In this document: piece by piece, positions 1-7,958 of the stretch
How positions within the stretch are numbered: the stretch's first letter is position 1
Layout: each line of letters opens with the position of its first letter
Origin: a virus
Virus record (IMG/VR): IMGVR_UViG_3300044655_000524
Coordinates: 1-50,654 of that record
Direction: 5' to 3' (one strand)
DNA: 50,654 bases
Position numbers and translations under genes: made by a program
Notes under the pieces: generated by a model
The model's input: only the letters and a program-made list of their open reading frames with translations
What the model was told of the DNA's origin: nothing
Databases searched by the model: none

Positions 1-253
1 GTTGCTCAATATCTTCTATTAAGCGGTGTGATGAGCCCCAATAATCTTTCCAGTCTGTTTCTATGACTTCGTGTCGTTTATTTTTCTTGCCTTTTAGAGG
101 TGGTCTCTTTTTGATGGTAGTAAAGTATTTGCGGCCGATGTAATCGTGCCCGTTGGTCGTATTTGTTATTCTATATATAAAGCCATAATAAGTTTGAATA
201 TCCTCGGAGTCAAATATTACACCATTGTACGTCCAAGGATATTCGTATGCCAT
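1..253 (-). CDS. GIY-YIG family endonuclease, partial (3' end outside window)
   Basis: Reading the minus strand from the ATG at 253 gives 84 codons open to the window edge. Residues 22-40 carry the family signature: YYGFIYRITN, then HDYIGRKYF, i.e. the paired GIY and YIG strands spaced as in GIY-YIG nucleases. A KKRPPLKGKKNKR basic stretch and a DYWGSS motif follow, as in the phage Seg/homing-type branch. Such enzymes nick or cut DNA at defined sites and often act as free-standing homing endonucleases in T4-like phages. It is last in the visible minus-strand operon, a few bases after the Hc1-like gene. No clear Shine-Dalgarno precedes the ATG; the upstream sequence reads GCGAAATAAATAGTATC. 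The catalytic Glu expected later in the domain lies outside the window, so activity cannot be judged. Confidence 0.8.
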   Translation of the reverse strand, partial: MAYEYPWTYNGVIFDSEDIQTYYGFIYRITNTTNGHDYIGRKYFTTIKKRPPLKGKKNKRHEVIETDWKDYWGSSHRLIEDIEQ

Positions 254-261
254 GATACTAT

Positions 262-447
262 TTATTTCGCAGCCATCGCATTTTTCTTCTCTTGGATTTC
301 TGCACGACGAGCTTTAGCTAATTTAGCCAAGTCACCTAAAGCGCCACGAGCACGTGCTGCCGCTGCTTTAACGCCCTTGTCTTCAAACTTTGCGCTTTCA
401 TCTGTGTATACTGCTACTGCTGCTAAAATATCTTCATGAATTGACAT
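262..447 (-). CDS. Histone H1-like (Hc1-type) small basic protein
   Basis: A 61-residue protein rich in Ala, Lys and Arg, predicted to be helical throughout. The segment FEDKGVKAAAARARGALGDL, then LAKARRAEIQEKKN, resembles the bacterial histone H1-like Hc1 family (typical pattern: GNK-AAGTRVRKAL-ELKK-AQEIR-EIQ--KN), which binds DNA and compacts nucleoids. The family match is from memory of its pattern, not a search. A good ribosome site (AGGAGA) lies about six bases before the ATG. It sits downstream of gp46 after a short gap holding a hairpin. A role in binding phage or host DNA is inferred. The alternative is a conserved T4-like small protein of unknown function that shares the Ala/Lys composition by chance. 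Confidence 0.6.
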   Translation of the reverse strand: MSIHEDILAAVAVYTDESAKFEDKGVKAAAARARGALGDLAKLAKARRAEIQEKKNAMAAK

Positions 448-472
448 AATTGTCTCCTGTTGTCTGTTATTT

Positions 473-492
473 AACCACCTGTAGTGGTGGTT
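473..492. terminator. Stem-loop between gp46 and the Hc1-like gene
   Basis: AACCACC (473-479) and GGTGGTT (486-492) form a perfect 7-bp stem with a 6-base loop. On the minus strand, the direction of these genes, it is followed by AAATAAC rather than a U-run, so it would be a weak terminator, an mRNA 3'-end stabiliser or a processing site. On the plus strand it is followed by a T-rich GAATTATTTTATTT, but no plus-strand gene ends here. Confidence 0.4.
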
Positions 493-495
493 GAA

Positions 496-2268
496 TTATT
501 TTATTTCTACATCGTTGTTATAGGTTGTAAACCCATTCTCTTTTACTACTGTTAAAATATTGTTTACACGACCTGCTAGTTCATCTTTGTGCGACACTAA
601 CCAAATAGATTTGTTATTTTCTCTAGTCATTTTCTTAAGGATAGCCAGGGCATTTTCAACACCCGACGTATCCATACCCGAATCAACAAGCTCATCGATA
701 AACAATAAGTTAATTGGTTGATATAGGCTTTCCCACACATCACGGAATGCCCATGACAAGCTAAGGATAAGTCTATTACGTTCACCACGGCTCAAGTTAT
801 CAAAATCTAACTCGCGCCCTAGCTCTTGAATTTCTACACTTAGATCGTTTAGGAACTTAACACTATGCGGTAAGCCAATCTTATCTAAGTAATAACTTAA
901 GCGTGCGTTTAAGTAGCTTAAGTTCTGGTCAATGATACGTTTACGTATAAACGAATCTTTGTTTGTTAATAGTTTTAATAAGAATTCTTGATGTTCTTTA
1001 ACACGCATCAGCTCATTCATTACAGTGTAATCAATTTCAGCTAAAGCTGTGGTCTTCATTTCTTCAATTTGTTCATTGTAGGGATCAGTTTCGGCAACCT
1101 TACCTGCTAGCTGTGTTTGTAAGCTAGCCACAGTACTACGATGATGGATAGCATCTTCTTCTTTATCGTAGAACACCTTAGGCTGTTGACCTAACTCACC
1201 TAGCTCTTTTCTAGTTGCTTGGAACAATTGTAACTGTCCGTATAATTCAATGTACTGTTTGTGTGCTTCTGCTAAAGTAGCACGTTTACCTGCTAAAACT
1301 TCTTCGTGCTTGTTATCATGGAATGTTTGCCCACAAGCATAACAAGTATGCGCTTCTAAGTCGGCAATTTCTTTTTCCGTTTTGTCTACTAATTTTTGTT
1401 CACGAACACAATCACTATCGGCACGCAAGATAGCCTTGTCTAAGTCACCTAAGTCCTTGCGCTTTTGATTATACGCAGTTAGATCTTTATGTGCTTGAAT
1501 TTCACTGTCAATATCAATTTTAAGCAACTCATCTAAGGCAGTTTGTAGTTTTGCTACATCATCTGCGTACTTAGTAGTCCACATAGTTTGTCGACGTTTT
1601 AGGCTGTCAATTTGTTCTTCTATACGCTTATTTGCGTCAGTTATAGCCTTAATATTGTATTCTTCTTGGGTAATTGCTTCCTTAGTAGCCTTACCCTGTT
1701 CTTTAAGTAAATCAGCCTTTTCACTTAGTAAAGTGATACCAAGTAACTGTTCAATAATAGTGCGTTGGTCGTTGGCCTTAAGACTTAGGAATGGTTCTGT
1801 ATAGGTGTTAAGTGCGACAATATGTTTGAACATATCGTGACTCATGCCTAGTAAGCGTTCAATCTCCTGCTGAGTCTCACGGCTATCACCTTGACTATTA
1901 TCGTCTTTGGCTTCTTGCTCTTGATCACCGATGTAAAATTTAAGTACGTTTGACTTGCGTCCACGCTCAATACGGTAGTCAATACCGTTAACTTCAAAAT
2001 CAATAGTAACTAACATACCCTTAGCATTAGTTTTATTAATTAAGTTATCTTTCTTAATGTTGGTAAGTGCTGTACCGTATAAGGCATACGACAGTGCGTT
2101 AATGATAGTAGTTTTACCAGTGCCGTTACGTGCGCCACTGTCGTCGCCACCTAGGTCAACGTTTTCGCCTAAGACTAAAGTTAAGTCTTGCCGGTCAAAG
2201 TTGACAGCCTGTGTAGCATTACCTACACTCATAAAGTTTTTAACTGTGAGATATTTTATTTTAAACAT
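496..2268 (-). CDS. 46: Recombination endonuclease large subunit gp46 (Rad50/SbcC-like)
   Basis: A 590-residue SMC-type ATPase that partners gp47 (Mre11-like) to process DNA ends during recombination-dependent replication and host DNA breakdown. Visible motifs are Walker A GARNGTGKT (residues 45-53), a central coiled coil interrupted by a zinc-hook CYACGQ (about residue 308), the ABC signature LSRGERNRL (about 494), Walker B INLLFIDEL (about 518) and the switch His in LVSHKDEL (about 559). Length is close to T4 gp46 (560). The start at 2268 gives the canonical FKIKYLTVKNFMSVGN opening. The upstream 32 bases lack an obvious Shine-Dalgarno. It lies downstream of gp47 in the same operon but is separated from it by three accessory genes. 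Confidence 0.97.
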   Translation of the reverse strand: MFKIKYLTVKNFMSVGNATQAVNFDRQDLTLVLGENVDLGGDDSGARNGTGKTTIINALSYALYGTALTNIKKDNLINKTNAKGMLVTIDFEVNGIDYRIERGRKSNVLKFYIGDQEQEAKDDNSQGDSRETQQEIERLLGMSHDMFKHIVALNTYTEPFLSLKANDQRTIIEQLLGITLLSEKADLLKEQGKATKEAITQEEYNIKAITDANKRIEEQIDSLKRRQTMWTTKYADDVAKLQTALDELLKIDIDSEIQAHKDLTAYNQKRKDLGDLDKAILRADSDCVREQKLVDKTEKEIADLEAHTCYACGQTFHDNKHEEVLAGKRATLAEAHKQYIELYGQLQLFQATRKELGELGQQPKVFYDKEEDAIHHRSTVASLQTQLAGKVAETDPYNEQIEEMKTTALAEIDYTVMNELMRVKEHQEFLLKLLTNKDSFIRKRIIDQNLSYLNARLSYYLDKIGLPHSVKFLNDLSVEIQELGRELDFDNLSRGERNRLILSLSWAFRDVWESLYQPINLLFIDELVDSGMDTSGVENALAILKKMTRENNKSIWLVSHKDELAGRVNNILTVVKENGFTTYNNDVEIK

Positions 2269-2300
2269 AATTTAAAGTTTACAGGATTAGTAATAATAGA

Positions 2301-2984
2301 TCAACGTTTATTTTGCCAATATTGCGCTTGTATTTTATCAATCTTATCACCGACTCCTAGTGCCAGTGCTTGCTCTATAAGTTTAGCTAATCGGAATTGA
2401 AATTCTAAACACGGTACAGAGTTTTGTTCAGTTGAATCGTGATAAACATAAAATTCATCGCTAACATATTGATCGTATAAACTCTGTTCGTTGTAGATTA
2501 ATTCTTTAAAACTATCAACAGGTATGTCGTACCCTTTTAGCACTAACAGTGGAATGTTTTTATGATCGCAATAGAACCTTAGCAACTTAAGTTTTATTTC
2601 TAAGTCTTGTAACTCTAGTCTGGGACTATACAAATAATCAAACCACATCTGCTTAGAGGGATGTTCTAGGCTATTACTGCTTGGCCAAATGCCATCTACA
2701 GTAAAATTTCTTAAAGAATCTGATTTAACCAAACTTAATTCTCTAACAGCATTAACCTCTACATCTAATTTGCCTAAAGAACTCAACTGAATAACAACAT
2801 AGTCAACAGGATTGTTCAACACATAACTAATTGCTCGATTTAAGATCCATTGGTTGCTAACAGCAGGCCCGCCTACATCGATAATCTTAAGGCCTGTTAA
2901 CTTTAGGACATTACCCCAAGTCTTACGCTTTTGATCACTCCACGTAATACCGCAACCACTAATTAATACTTTTTTGTCTGACAA
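2301..2984 (-). CDS. Degenerate SGNH/GDSL hydrolase-like protein
   Basis: A 227-residue protein from a TTG start at 2984, chosen because AAGGA lies 8 bases upstream; an in-frame TTG at 3011 has no such site. The opening (KKVLISGCGITWS, then GGPAVSNQWILNRAISYVL and DYVVIQLSS) follows the pattern of phage SGNH-hydrolase relatives, which normally begin VLISGCSITxG with the Ser as nucleophile. Here that position is Gly. The C-terminal block where the family usually has D-x-x-H reads HDSTEQNSVPCLEF, without the His in register. The fold assignment is therefore tentative and catalysis doubtful. It overlaps the upstream radical SAM gene by 26 bases, implying translational coupling. SGNH enzymes typically remove acyl or acetyl groups from sugars, which would fit the neighbourhood if active. 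Confidence 0.55.
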   Translation of the reverse strand: MSDKKVLISGCGITWSDQKRKTWGNVLKLTGLKIIDVGGPAVSNQWILNRAISYVLNNPVDYVVIQLSSLGKLDVEVNAVRELSLVKSDSLRNFTVDGIWPSSNSLEHPSKQMWFDYLYSPRLELQDLEIKLKLLRFYCDHKNIPLLVLKGYDIPVDSFKELIYNEQSLYDQYVSDEFYVYHDSTEQNSVPCLEFQFRLAKLIEQALALGVGDKIDKIQAQYWQNKR

Positions 2985-3783
2985 TGACGTTATCCTTAAG
3001 TAAATGATCAAAAATTACAGCTTGTGTTTGATCAGGACACTGCGCACACACTGACTCTGGTTTTCCTATCAGGCCGATAAATTGTGTTAGGTCGTCTGTG
3101 CTAGACAACGCCTGATAAGCAAACCAATTCTCACCTGTATAATCTATAGCATTGGCTACAGCTGGGCATTTGTATAGCTTATTTTTATATAACACAGGGG
3201 TATTGGGCGCACCACAGATGCGATGTGCGCCAGCCGGATCGCCGTTAGCAGCCTTAATACTACTGCCTTCAACAGCATACGGTGTTACAAATTCACCAAA
3301 TTTACTTTTGTAAATTTTAAATCCAGGGCGATGCCACTCAATTTGTTTGTGGTCACTACCGCCGTATTGCGCCATACGCCAATCTCTGTGATGTGATAAT
3401 ATTTGTTTAATATTGGCATTTATTAGGTGCTCGTGATCTTTACGATGTACGCTAACCTGCACTTCAAACGGTGTAAATTCGTACCAAGCATCACTGGCAA
3501 AGTTGTCTAATAGATACCCGTTGGTAATTAGTCGTAAAGTAGCATCAGGCCAATAGAATTTAATTGTTCTACAAACATCTATTAGTTTAGGATGGAGGGT
3601 TGGTTCACCGCCGAATAAAGTAATAATATTAGGATGTATAACCTTAGACCATTCTTGACTCCACGATTCTATTTCAGTCAGGCTAGCAACACCTTTACGG
3701 TCAAGGTCGCTAAGGCTTACGCAACCTCGGCAAGCAAGGTTACACGCATACGCAATCATAAAATCAAGACGATCTATTTTCAT
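2959..3783 (-). CDS. Radical SAM protein with C-terminal Cys-rich (twitch-like) region
   Basis: A 274-residue protein from the ATG at 3783; an upstream in-frame TTG at 3813 is possible, and neither start has a strong ribosome site. The [4Fe-4S] motif CNLACRGC is at residues 14-21, right at the N terminus, followed by FGGEPTLHP (the GGE motif that contacts the methionine of S-adenosylmethionine). The C-terminal third has further cysteines (CGAPNTPVL, KLYKCPA, CAQCPDQ), suggesting one auxiliary cluster of twitch or SPASM type. This is the only radical SAM protein here with the core first and the Cys-rich part last. It would cleave S-adenosylmethionine to a 5'-deoxyadenosyl radical; its substrate is unknown. 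It overlaps the sulfotransferase-like gene by 20 bases. Confidence 0.88.
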   Translation of the reverse strand: MKIDRLDFMIAYACNLACRGCVSLSDLDRKGVASLTEIESWSQEWSKVIHPNIITLFGGEPTLHPKLIDVCRTIKFYWPDATLRLITNGYLLDNFASDAWYEFTPFEVQVSVHRKDHEHLINANIKQILSHHRDWRMAQYGGSDHKQIEWHRPGFKIYKSKFGEFVTPYAVEGSSIKAANGDPAGAHRICGAPNTPVLYKNKLYKCPAVANAIDYTGENWFAYQALSSTDDLTQFIGLIGKPESVCAQCPDQTQAVIFDHLLKDNVIVRQKSIN

Positions 3784-4450
3784 AGTTAGTTTTGTACACA
3801 GACAGCTGGTCAATATCTACATCTATTCCAAATGTATTTAAGATCATTGCTCTAACCTGCGTGGGTTCCTGTATTAGCTGTTCGTATGCTATGGTTAAAT
3901 TATACTCAGTTGCGGGTTCAGGTTCTCTAATATACAGCATCTCAATGGCCTTTTGTCTGTTTTCCTCAGTAGGATCTATGTTTTCGGCTGTAAGGATCAA
4001 TGACAGATTGTCCATTTGATAATTGATCATTTTTAAAAAATTAGGATTCTTTGCGGTTCTAGCAAGAATCTTCACTTGGCCGACAAACATATCACCGATT
4101 GGCTCTTTTACTAGTAACACCTTAGTCAATTGTTGATTTTTAAGATATTTCCACAACTGTTCGTCGTGGGGATTTTGAATACGTAGACTTTTAACATCAT
4201 CTAACATAGATCTAGCAAGCTCTACGTGCCGATGTGTTGGTACAATTTCGTATAATGTATTATGCGCACGTCGTATCTGCGGATTAGGAATAGGTTTAAG
4301 GAACTCTTGCTCAAAACAATCGTTAACCTTATACCTACCTGTGCTTGTTTTAAATCCGTTAATGGGGGTACTTTGTGGTGCTTGACTTAAAATATAACTG
4401 AGGTATTCTCCGCCTGCCCCTTGATCGTAGTCAACAAATAAAAATGGCAT
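3764..4450 (-). CDS. Sulfotransferase-like P-loop protein (tentative)
   Basis: A 228-residue protein whose N terminus, FLFVDYDQGAGGEYLSYIL, resembles the Gly-rich 5'-phosphosulfate-binding loop at the start of sulfotransferases (often G-x-G-G-x-F/Y-L). The C terminus has LTIAYEQLIQEP, then ILNTFGIDVD, which resembles the YEDLI-x-DP and FLG elements near the end of that superfamily. No strong 3'-phosphate-binding Arg/Ser signature is evident, so this is a fold-level guess. It could equally be an unrelated phage hypothetical. Its ATG shares one base with the stop of gp47 (TAATG), so it is translationally coupled. Its placement next to a radical SAM gene and an SGNH-like gene would suit a modification role. 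Confidence 0.4.
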   Translation of the reverse strand: MPFLFVDYDQGAGGEYLSYILSQAPQSTPINGFKTSTGRYKVNDCFEQEFLKPIPNPQIRRAHNTLYEIVPTHRHVELARSMLDDVKSLRIQNPHDEQLWKYLKNQQLTKVLLVKEPIGDMFVGQVKILARTAKNPNFLKMINYQMDNLSLILTAENIDPTEENRQKAIEMLYIREPEPATEYNLTIAYEQLIQEPTQVRAMILNTFGIDVDIDQLSVYKTNYENRSS

Positions 4451-5466
4451 TATAAGTGGCGATAAATGTCTAAAAGTAAATTCGGATCATAGTGATCGCT
4501 ATTAATATTAGTCAATTGGTTAGTAACAATAGTATCAATACTTTCAAAAGCAATGTTACCTAATTGTATGTCTTGCCCGATGTCCATGTTTTTAACAGGA
4601 ATTAAGGTAAGCTCACGTAGATTGTATGTACCAACAAATGTTTCTTTAATAAACGTAGCTTCTTCGTAGGTAATATCAACATCAATATTAACGCGACAGT
4701 GCATGTCTGCTAATAATAATGTGTCTGGCGTGCGCAATACATCACTTAAACTGTATACACGATATTTGGGTTGACCCGGCCAAGCATGGAACTCTGGATC
4801 TTCACCCCAAGTAAGTATCATCATACCACGTTCATCATCGCCGGCGTCTGCGTAGTTGTGTGGAAACGCATTACCAATATAAGTAACATTCTTACTAGTT
4901 TGACGTTTGTGGAAGTGTCCGCTAAACATATGATCGATATGACCAAAGTGCTCTCTACGCAATTCACCATGCTCTGGCATCTGTACCATGGCATTCATAA
5001 AGAAGTGTGGTAATTCAAAATGGCCAAACATATACTTGGCATTCATTTTAGGAATCTTTTTATAGTCATCGCCTACTAACCACGGCACAATGGCAACATC
5101 ACCTTCACTATAGAAATCATTTACGATTTCAATGTTAGGAATGTGTCTAGCCCATTCAGCTGACTGTATATCACGCTTGTCACGATAATATAAATCATGA
5201 TTACCTGGAATAAAGATAACACGGTCAAAGGCTTTGCCCAACAACTCTAATGCTGTTAGGCTATAGTTTAAGGTAACAATGTTGATAGCCGCTCGATTAT
5301 TATGCCAATCACCTAGCATAAAGCAAACGTCGCACCCTTCTTCTTTTGCCTTGGTTATAAACCATTTAACAAAGTTTAAACAATCATCATTGTGTAGCTG
5401 ACTGTTAGACTTTAAGCCGAAATGGATATCAGTAAGCACTGCTGCTTTTTTAAATAAGTTTGCCAT
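4450..5466 (-). CDS. 47: Recombination endonuclease small subunit gp47 (Mre11/SbcD-like)
   Basis: A 338-residue calcineurin-like phosphoesterase, the nuclease partner of gp46. All metal-binding motifs are present in order: DIHFG (D13, H15), LGDWHNN (D53, H55), PGNHDLY (N89, H90, D91), GHFE (H149) and GHFHKR (H184, H186). Length matches T4 gp47 (339). It begins 33 bases after the stop of the upstream radical SAM gene. No good Shine-Dalgarno is seen before the ATG. Together with gp46 it generates 3' single strands for UvsX-type recombination and thereby supports late replication. Confidence 0.97.
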   Translation of the reverse strand: MANLFKKAAVLTDIHFGLKSNSQLHNDDCLNFVKWFITKAKEEGCDVCFMLGDWHNNRAAINIVTLNYSLTALELLGKAFDRVIFIPGNHDLYYRDKRDIQSAEWARHIPNIEIVNDFYSEGDVAIVPWLVGDDYKKIPKMNAKYMFGHFELPHFFMNAMVQMPEHGELRREHFGHIDHMFSGHFHKRQTSKNVTYIGNAFPHNYADAGDDERGMMILTWGEDPEFHAWPGQPKYRVYSLSDVLRTPDTLLLADMHCRVNIDVDITYEEATFIKETFVGTYNLRELTLIPVKNMDIGQDIQLGNIAFESIDTIVTNQLTNINSDHYDPNLLLDIYRHL

Positions 5467-5499
5467 AGTAATTAGTATAACACTCTATAAAAGTAAAGT

Positions 5500-7011
5500 C
5501 TACTCATAACCCATAGCTTTGGCTATCTCGGGGTGTGTCTTAGAGAAATCTTGATTTCTAATTTGGTCTAATCTCTTCATTTGGTTAACAAATTCTTGCC
5601 CGTCAGACCCTAATGAAACATTAATTATCTCAACTATATCATTGATGTGTGCCTGATGCTTGTGATTATGTATTGCTGTTAGTTTACCTAACACTAATTT
5701 TTTAGCATTAGGTGTTAACTTGCTGATAGATTGATATTTGGGATCGCTTATATAATAGAAGTAGGTGCTGTCGACATTAATCGAATTAATCCAATCTAAA
5801 AACTCGGGAATATAATATACATTTTGTATACTTACTACTGTAGAAATACCAATTTTAACTGTGGGCAAACTAATTAGTTGTTGTATATTATTAGCAACAT
5901 TATCCCACTTTGCCCCATACCGCTCTAGTTCAAATTTTTCATTGATATTATCAACACTAACTGTTATTTCTAATCTTTCAAATTTATCAGCAAACGGTAT
6001 AATACCAGATATATCAGTGCCATTGGTAGTAATGTACAAAATAGTTTGTTGACTTAATTTAGAAGTTACTAAAAAATTTAAGAATTCTATATTTTGTTTT
6101 AGTAGTAACGGCTCACCACCTAACAGTTCAAAATTTTTGATAGTAACGGAATGTTGCTTAAGTTGATCCCAAAATTTAGGATCCATTGCCCATTTACCGG
6201 ATTCTATTAGAGTATGATATGGCGACCCTTTTCTATCACTGAGTGGTAATTGCTGTAATTCTTCAGACGCAATAGAAGAACTAAATTCTCCGCTACAAAT
6301 TCTACATCTTAGATTACATATATTTCCGGTACCCCCACCAAAATATAATAGCTGACCTTCATTTTCCCAATCTATTAAATCATACACATTTTTTAACTTA
6401 TACTCTGATAGTGTTCGTCTACTTTCTAAGCCTGAATCTTCTCTGTTCCAACAAGTGTCACACGCTGTTGGCTTTTGCCCATCTCTAAATTGTTGTCTTA
6501 AGTTTGCCATCCAATCACTGCCTAGTAGTTCAGTTACCGAATGATCTTTGATATTGAGAAATTCCCCAGAGTCAGTTATTTTACTGCTAATATCGCAGCA
6601 TGGTCCTGCTGTACCATCGGGAAAAATATGTATGCCCACCCAAGCATGGGCACAAAATTGGTTATTTAAATTGAACAACGGTTTTTTATAAGGAATAACA
6701 GTTTCAGCATGCTCTACTAAAATAACATTTAATTTATTATTTAGATATTCAACAGTGGTTTGCTGATTTGAAACAATTATAATAAAAAAATCTGGGATAT
6801 CGATGCGTAGCAATGTTTGATACAGGTGCTCTAAAAGAGCTGTATCTGTTTTTGAGAACGTATAAAATACTAGTCTTTCTGCAGGCAAAAAAATATCTTT
6901 TTTGATTGGCTTTAAAAACCGATATAAAAAAGAGCTAGGTTGCGAGTACAGCTGGTCTAAGTCGTACTCGCATAATACTGTATATTGATTTAAAAAATCA
7001 AATTTATTCAT
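5500..7011 (-). CDS. Radical SAM protein with N-terminal twitch/SPASM-like region and an extra N-terminal domain
   Basis: A 503-residue protein. The ATG at 7011 is chosen because it makes an 8-base overlap (ATGAATAA) with the stop of gp55, the same coupling used at four other junctions in this window. Residues 1-115 form a domain not seen in the other radical SAM proteins here. Then comes a Cys-rich region (C120, GPCCD at 138-139, CDTCWNRE at 184-191 followed by SGLESRR) of the twitch/SPASM type, probably holding an auxiliary Fe-S cluster. The core has CNLRCRIC at residues 232-239 and LLGGEPLLL around 297-304. The family domain order is radical-SAM-last, the reverse of classical SPASM maturases. 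Substrate unknown. It is inserted between core genes gp55 and gp47, where T4 itself carries accessory genes. Confidence 0.88.
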   Translation of the reverse strand: MNKFDFLNQYTVLCEYDLDQLYSQPSSFLYRFLKPIKKDIFLPAERLVFYTFSKTDTALLEHLYQTLLRIDIPDFFIIIVSNQQTTVEYLNNKLNVILVEHAETVIPYKKPLFNLNNQFCAHAWVGIHIFPDGTAGPCCDISSKITDSGEFLNIKDHSVTELLGSDWMANLRQQFRDGQKPTACDTCWNREDSGLESRRTLSEYKLKNVYDLIDWENEGQLLYFGGGTGNICNLRCRICSGEFSSSIASEELQQLPLSDRKGSPYHTLIESGKWAMDPKFWDQLKQHSVTIKNFELLGGEPLLLKQNIEFLNFLVTSKLSQQTILYITTNGTDISGIIPFADKFERLEITVSVDNINEKFELERYGAKWDNVANNIQQLISLPTVKIGISTVVSIQNVYYIPEFLDWINSINVDSTYFYYISDPKYQSISKLTPNAKKLVLGKLTAIHNHKHQAHINDIVEIINVSLGSDGQEFVNQMKRLDQIRNQDFSKTHPEIAKAMGYE

Positions 7012-7885
7012 CAGCACCCCAACCACCGCCACCCCAATCACCCTGACGAGTGTATGACGGTGTGTAGTTGTTCATTTCTAAAATATCATCACGGATATTT
7101 TGATTACGCTTTTCAATGTTTAGGACACGTGTAAAGCTATTGGTAATTGCCGCTGTGTAATAGGCAAATGGATTTTGACTTTTAGCTTCGTCAAACTGTA
7201 GGCCAATTTGACTTAACTGTAACAATGCCTGACTGCGCATTTCATCATTGTAGGTATAGCCACGCCAGTTTGATCTAGTAGCATAGCGTTCACATAGTTT
7301 AACAAACATGTGTGCTAGCTTAGGAGTCATTTGTCCGTGATCTTTGCTGAACTCGCCCGGATTAAGTCCGTTAGTCCAATGACTTTTACCGACTACAACT
7401 GGTTCAAACTCCTCAGTGACTCGGTAGTGCAGGAATGGAGGGAAATTCACCTTAACATACTTAGCGGGTGCTTTGACTGCGACAGCCAGCTCGTCGTATT
7501 CGGTTTCGAACACGTCGTCATCTTCTAATTCTTCCGCTAGTTTAGCATCAGCTTTGCGTTGCTTTGCTTCGTCAATCGGAATATGCTCCCAGGTCATAAC
7601 ACGAAACACCACATCAGTAACAGGAATATTTTCTACAGGAATCGCAAACTCGTCTAGCTTGCGTTTGTTGCCTGCTAGCAACTCAGCTTCCTGAGCCTCT
7701 TTGGCTAGGCGCTCAGCACGCAATTTACGAGCTTCTGCGACATTTTTCTTAGTAATTGACGAAACATTAGTAACGATAGTGTCGTAACTGGTAACACTTG
7801 GATCTATAAAACTACAGTAATTTAATTTGCTTTTGTGTATTTCTTTTAGTATATCTTTATTGTTTAGATAATTGTGTTTTTTCAC
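7004..7885 (-). CDS. 55: Late-transcription sigma factor gp55, N-terminally extended
   Basis: A 293-residue protein from a GTG start at 7885, chosen because AAAAGGA lies 8 bases upstream; the frame is open further but would run into the divergent structural gene. The C-terminal part carries the phage sigma region 2 signature: SNWRGYTYNDEMRSQAL (205-221) and NPFAYYTAAITNSF (238-251). gp55 replaces host sigma70 on RNA polymerase and recognises a TATAAATA -10 element. The protein is much longer than T4 gp55 (185). About 180 residues precede the sigma motif, including a charged coiled-coil-like stretch (residues 47-80) and an acidic patch (EELEDDDVFETEYDE). The tail, GDWGGGGWGADE, is Trp- and acid-containing; in T4 the extreme C terminus contacts the sliding clamp, and a similar role here is inferred. 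Confidence 0.88.
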   Translation of the reverse strand: MKKHNYLNNKDILKEIHKSKLNYCSFIDPSVTSYDTIVTNVSSITKKNVAEARKLRAERLAKEAQEAELLAGNKRKLDEFAIPVENIPVTDVVFRVMTWEHIPIDEAKQRKADAKLAEELEDDDVFETEYDELAVAVKAPAKYVKVNFPPFLHYRVTEEFEPVVVGKSHWTNGLNPGEFSKDHGQMTPKLAHMFVKLCERYATRSNWRGYTYNDEMRSQALLQLSQIGLQFDEAKSQNPFAYYTAAITNSFTRVLNIEKRNQNIRDDILEMNNYTPSYTRQGDWGGGGWGADE

Positions 7886-7910
7886 CCTTGGATTCCTTTT
7901 AACTACTACT

Positions 7911-7940
7911 ATTATATAGTCTATAAATATACTATAGCAA
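7911..7940 (-). promoter_or_regulatory. Sigma70-like promoter for the gp55 operon
   Basis: On the minus strand a TTGCTA (7940-7935) and a perfect TATAAT (7916-7911) are separated by 18 bases. The expected start falls near 7904, just before the AAGGA and GTG of gp55. The -35 matches consensus at four of six positions. The plus-strand late promoter lies inside this spacer. Confidence 0.5.
7922..7929 (+). promoter_or_regulatory. T4-type late promoter (TATAAATA)
   Basis: An exact copy of the T4 late -10 element recognised by gp55, 29 bases before the first ATG of the structural cassette, with an AAAAAGGA ribosome site between. It is flanked by inverted repeats TATAGT (7915-7920) and ACTATA (7931-7936). 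The divergent neighbour gene encodes gp55 itself. Confidence 0.8.
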
Positions 7941-7958
7941 GAGAAAAAGGAAAAAAAC

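Noticed and set aside
258-265. AATAAATA on the minus strand before the GIY-YIG gene
   Set aside because: Too close to the start codon and overlapping the stop of the upstream gene; likely chance in A+T-rich DNA.
146-439. Plus-strand open frame of 97 codons across the GIY-YIG and Hc1-like genes
   Set aside because: Both minus-strand genes have recognisable domains; the plus-strand translation has none.
5467-5499. Possible sigma70-like promoter before gp47 (TAGACT, 17 bases, TATACT on the minus strand)
   Set aside because: The -35 is weak, the gap is only 33 bases in an otherwise tightly packed operon, and A+T-rich sequence yields such matches by chance.
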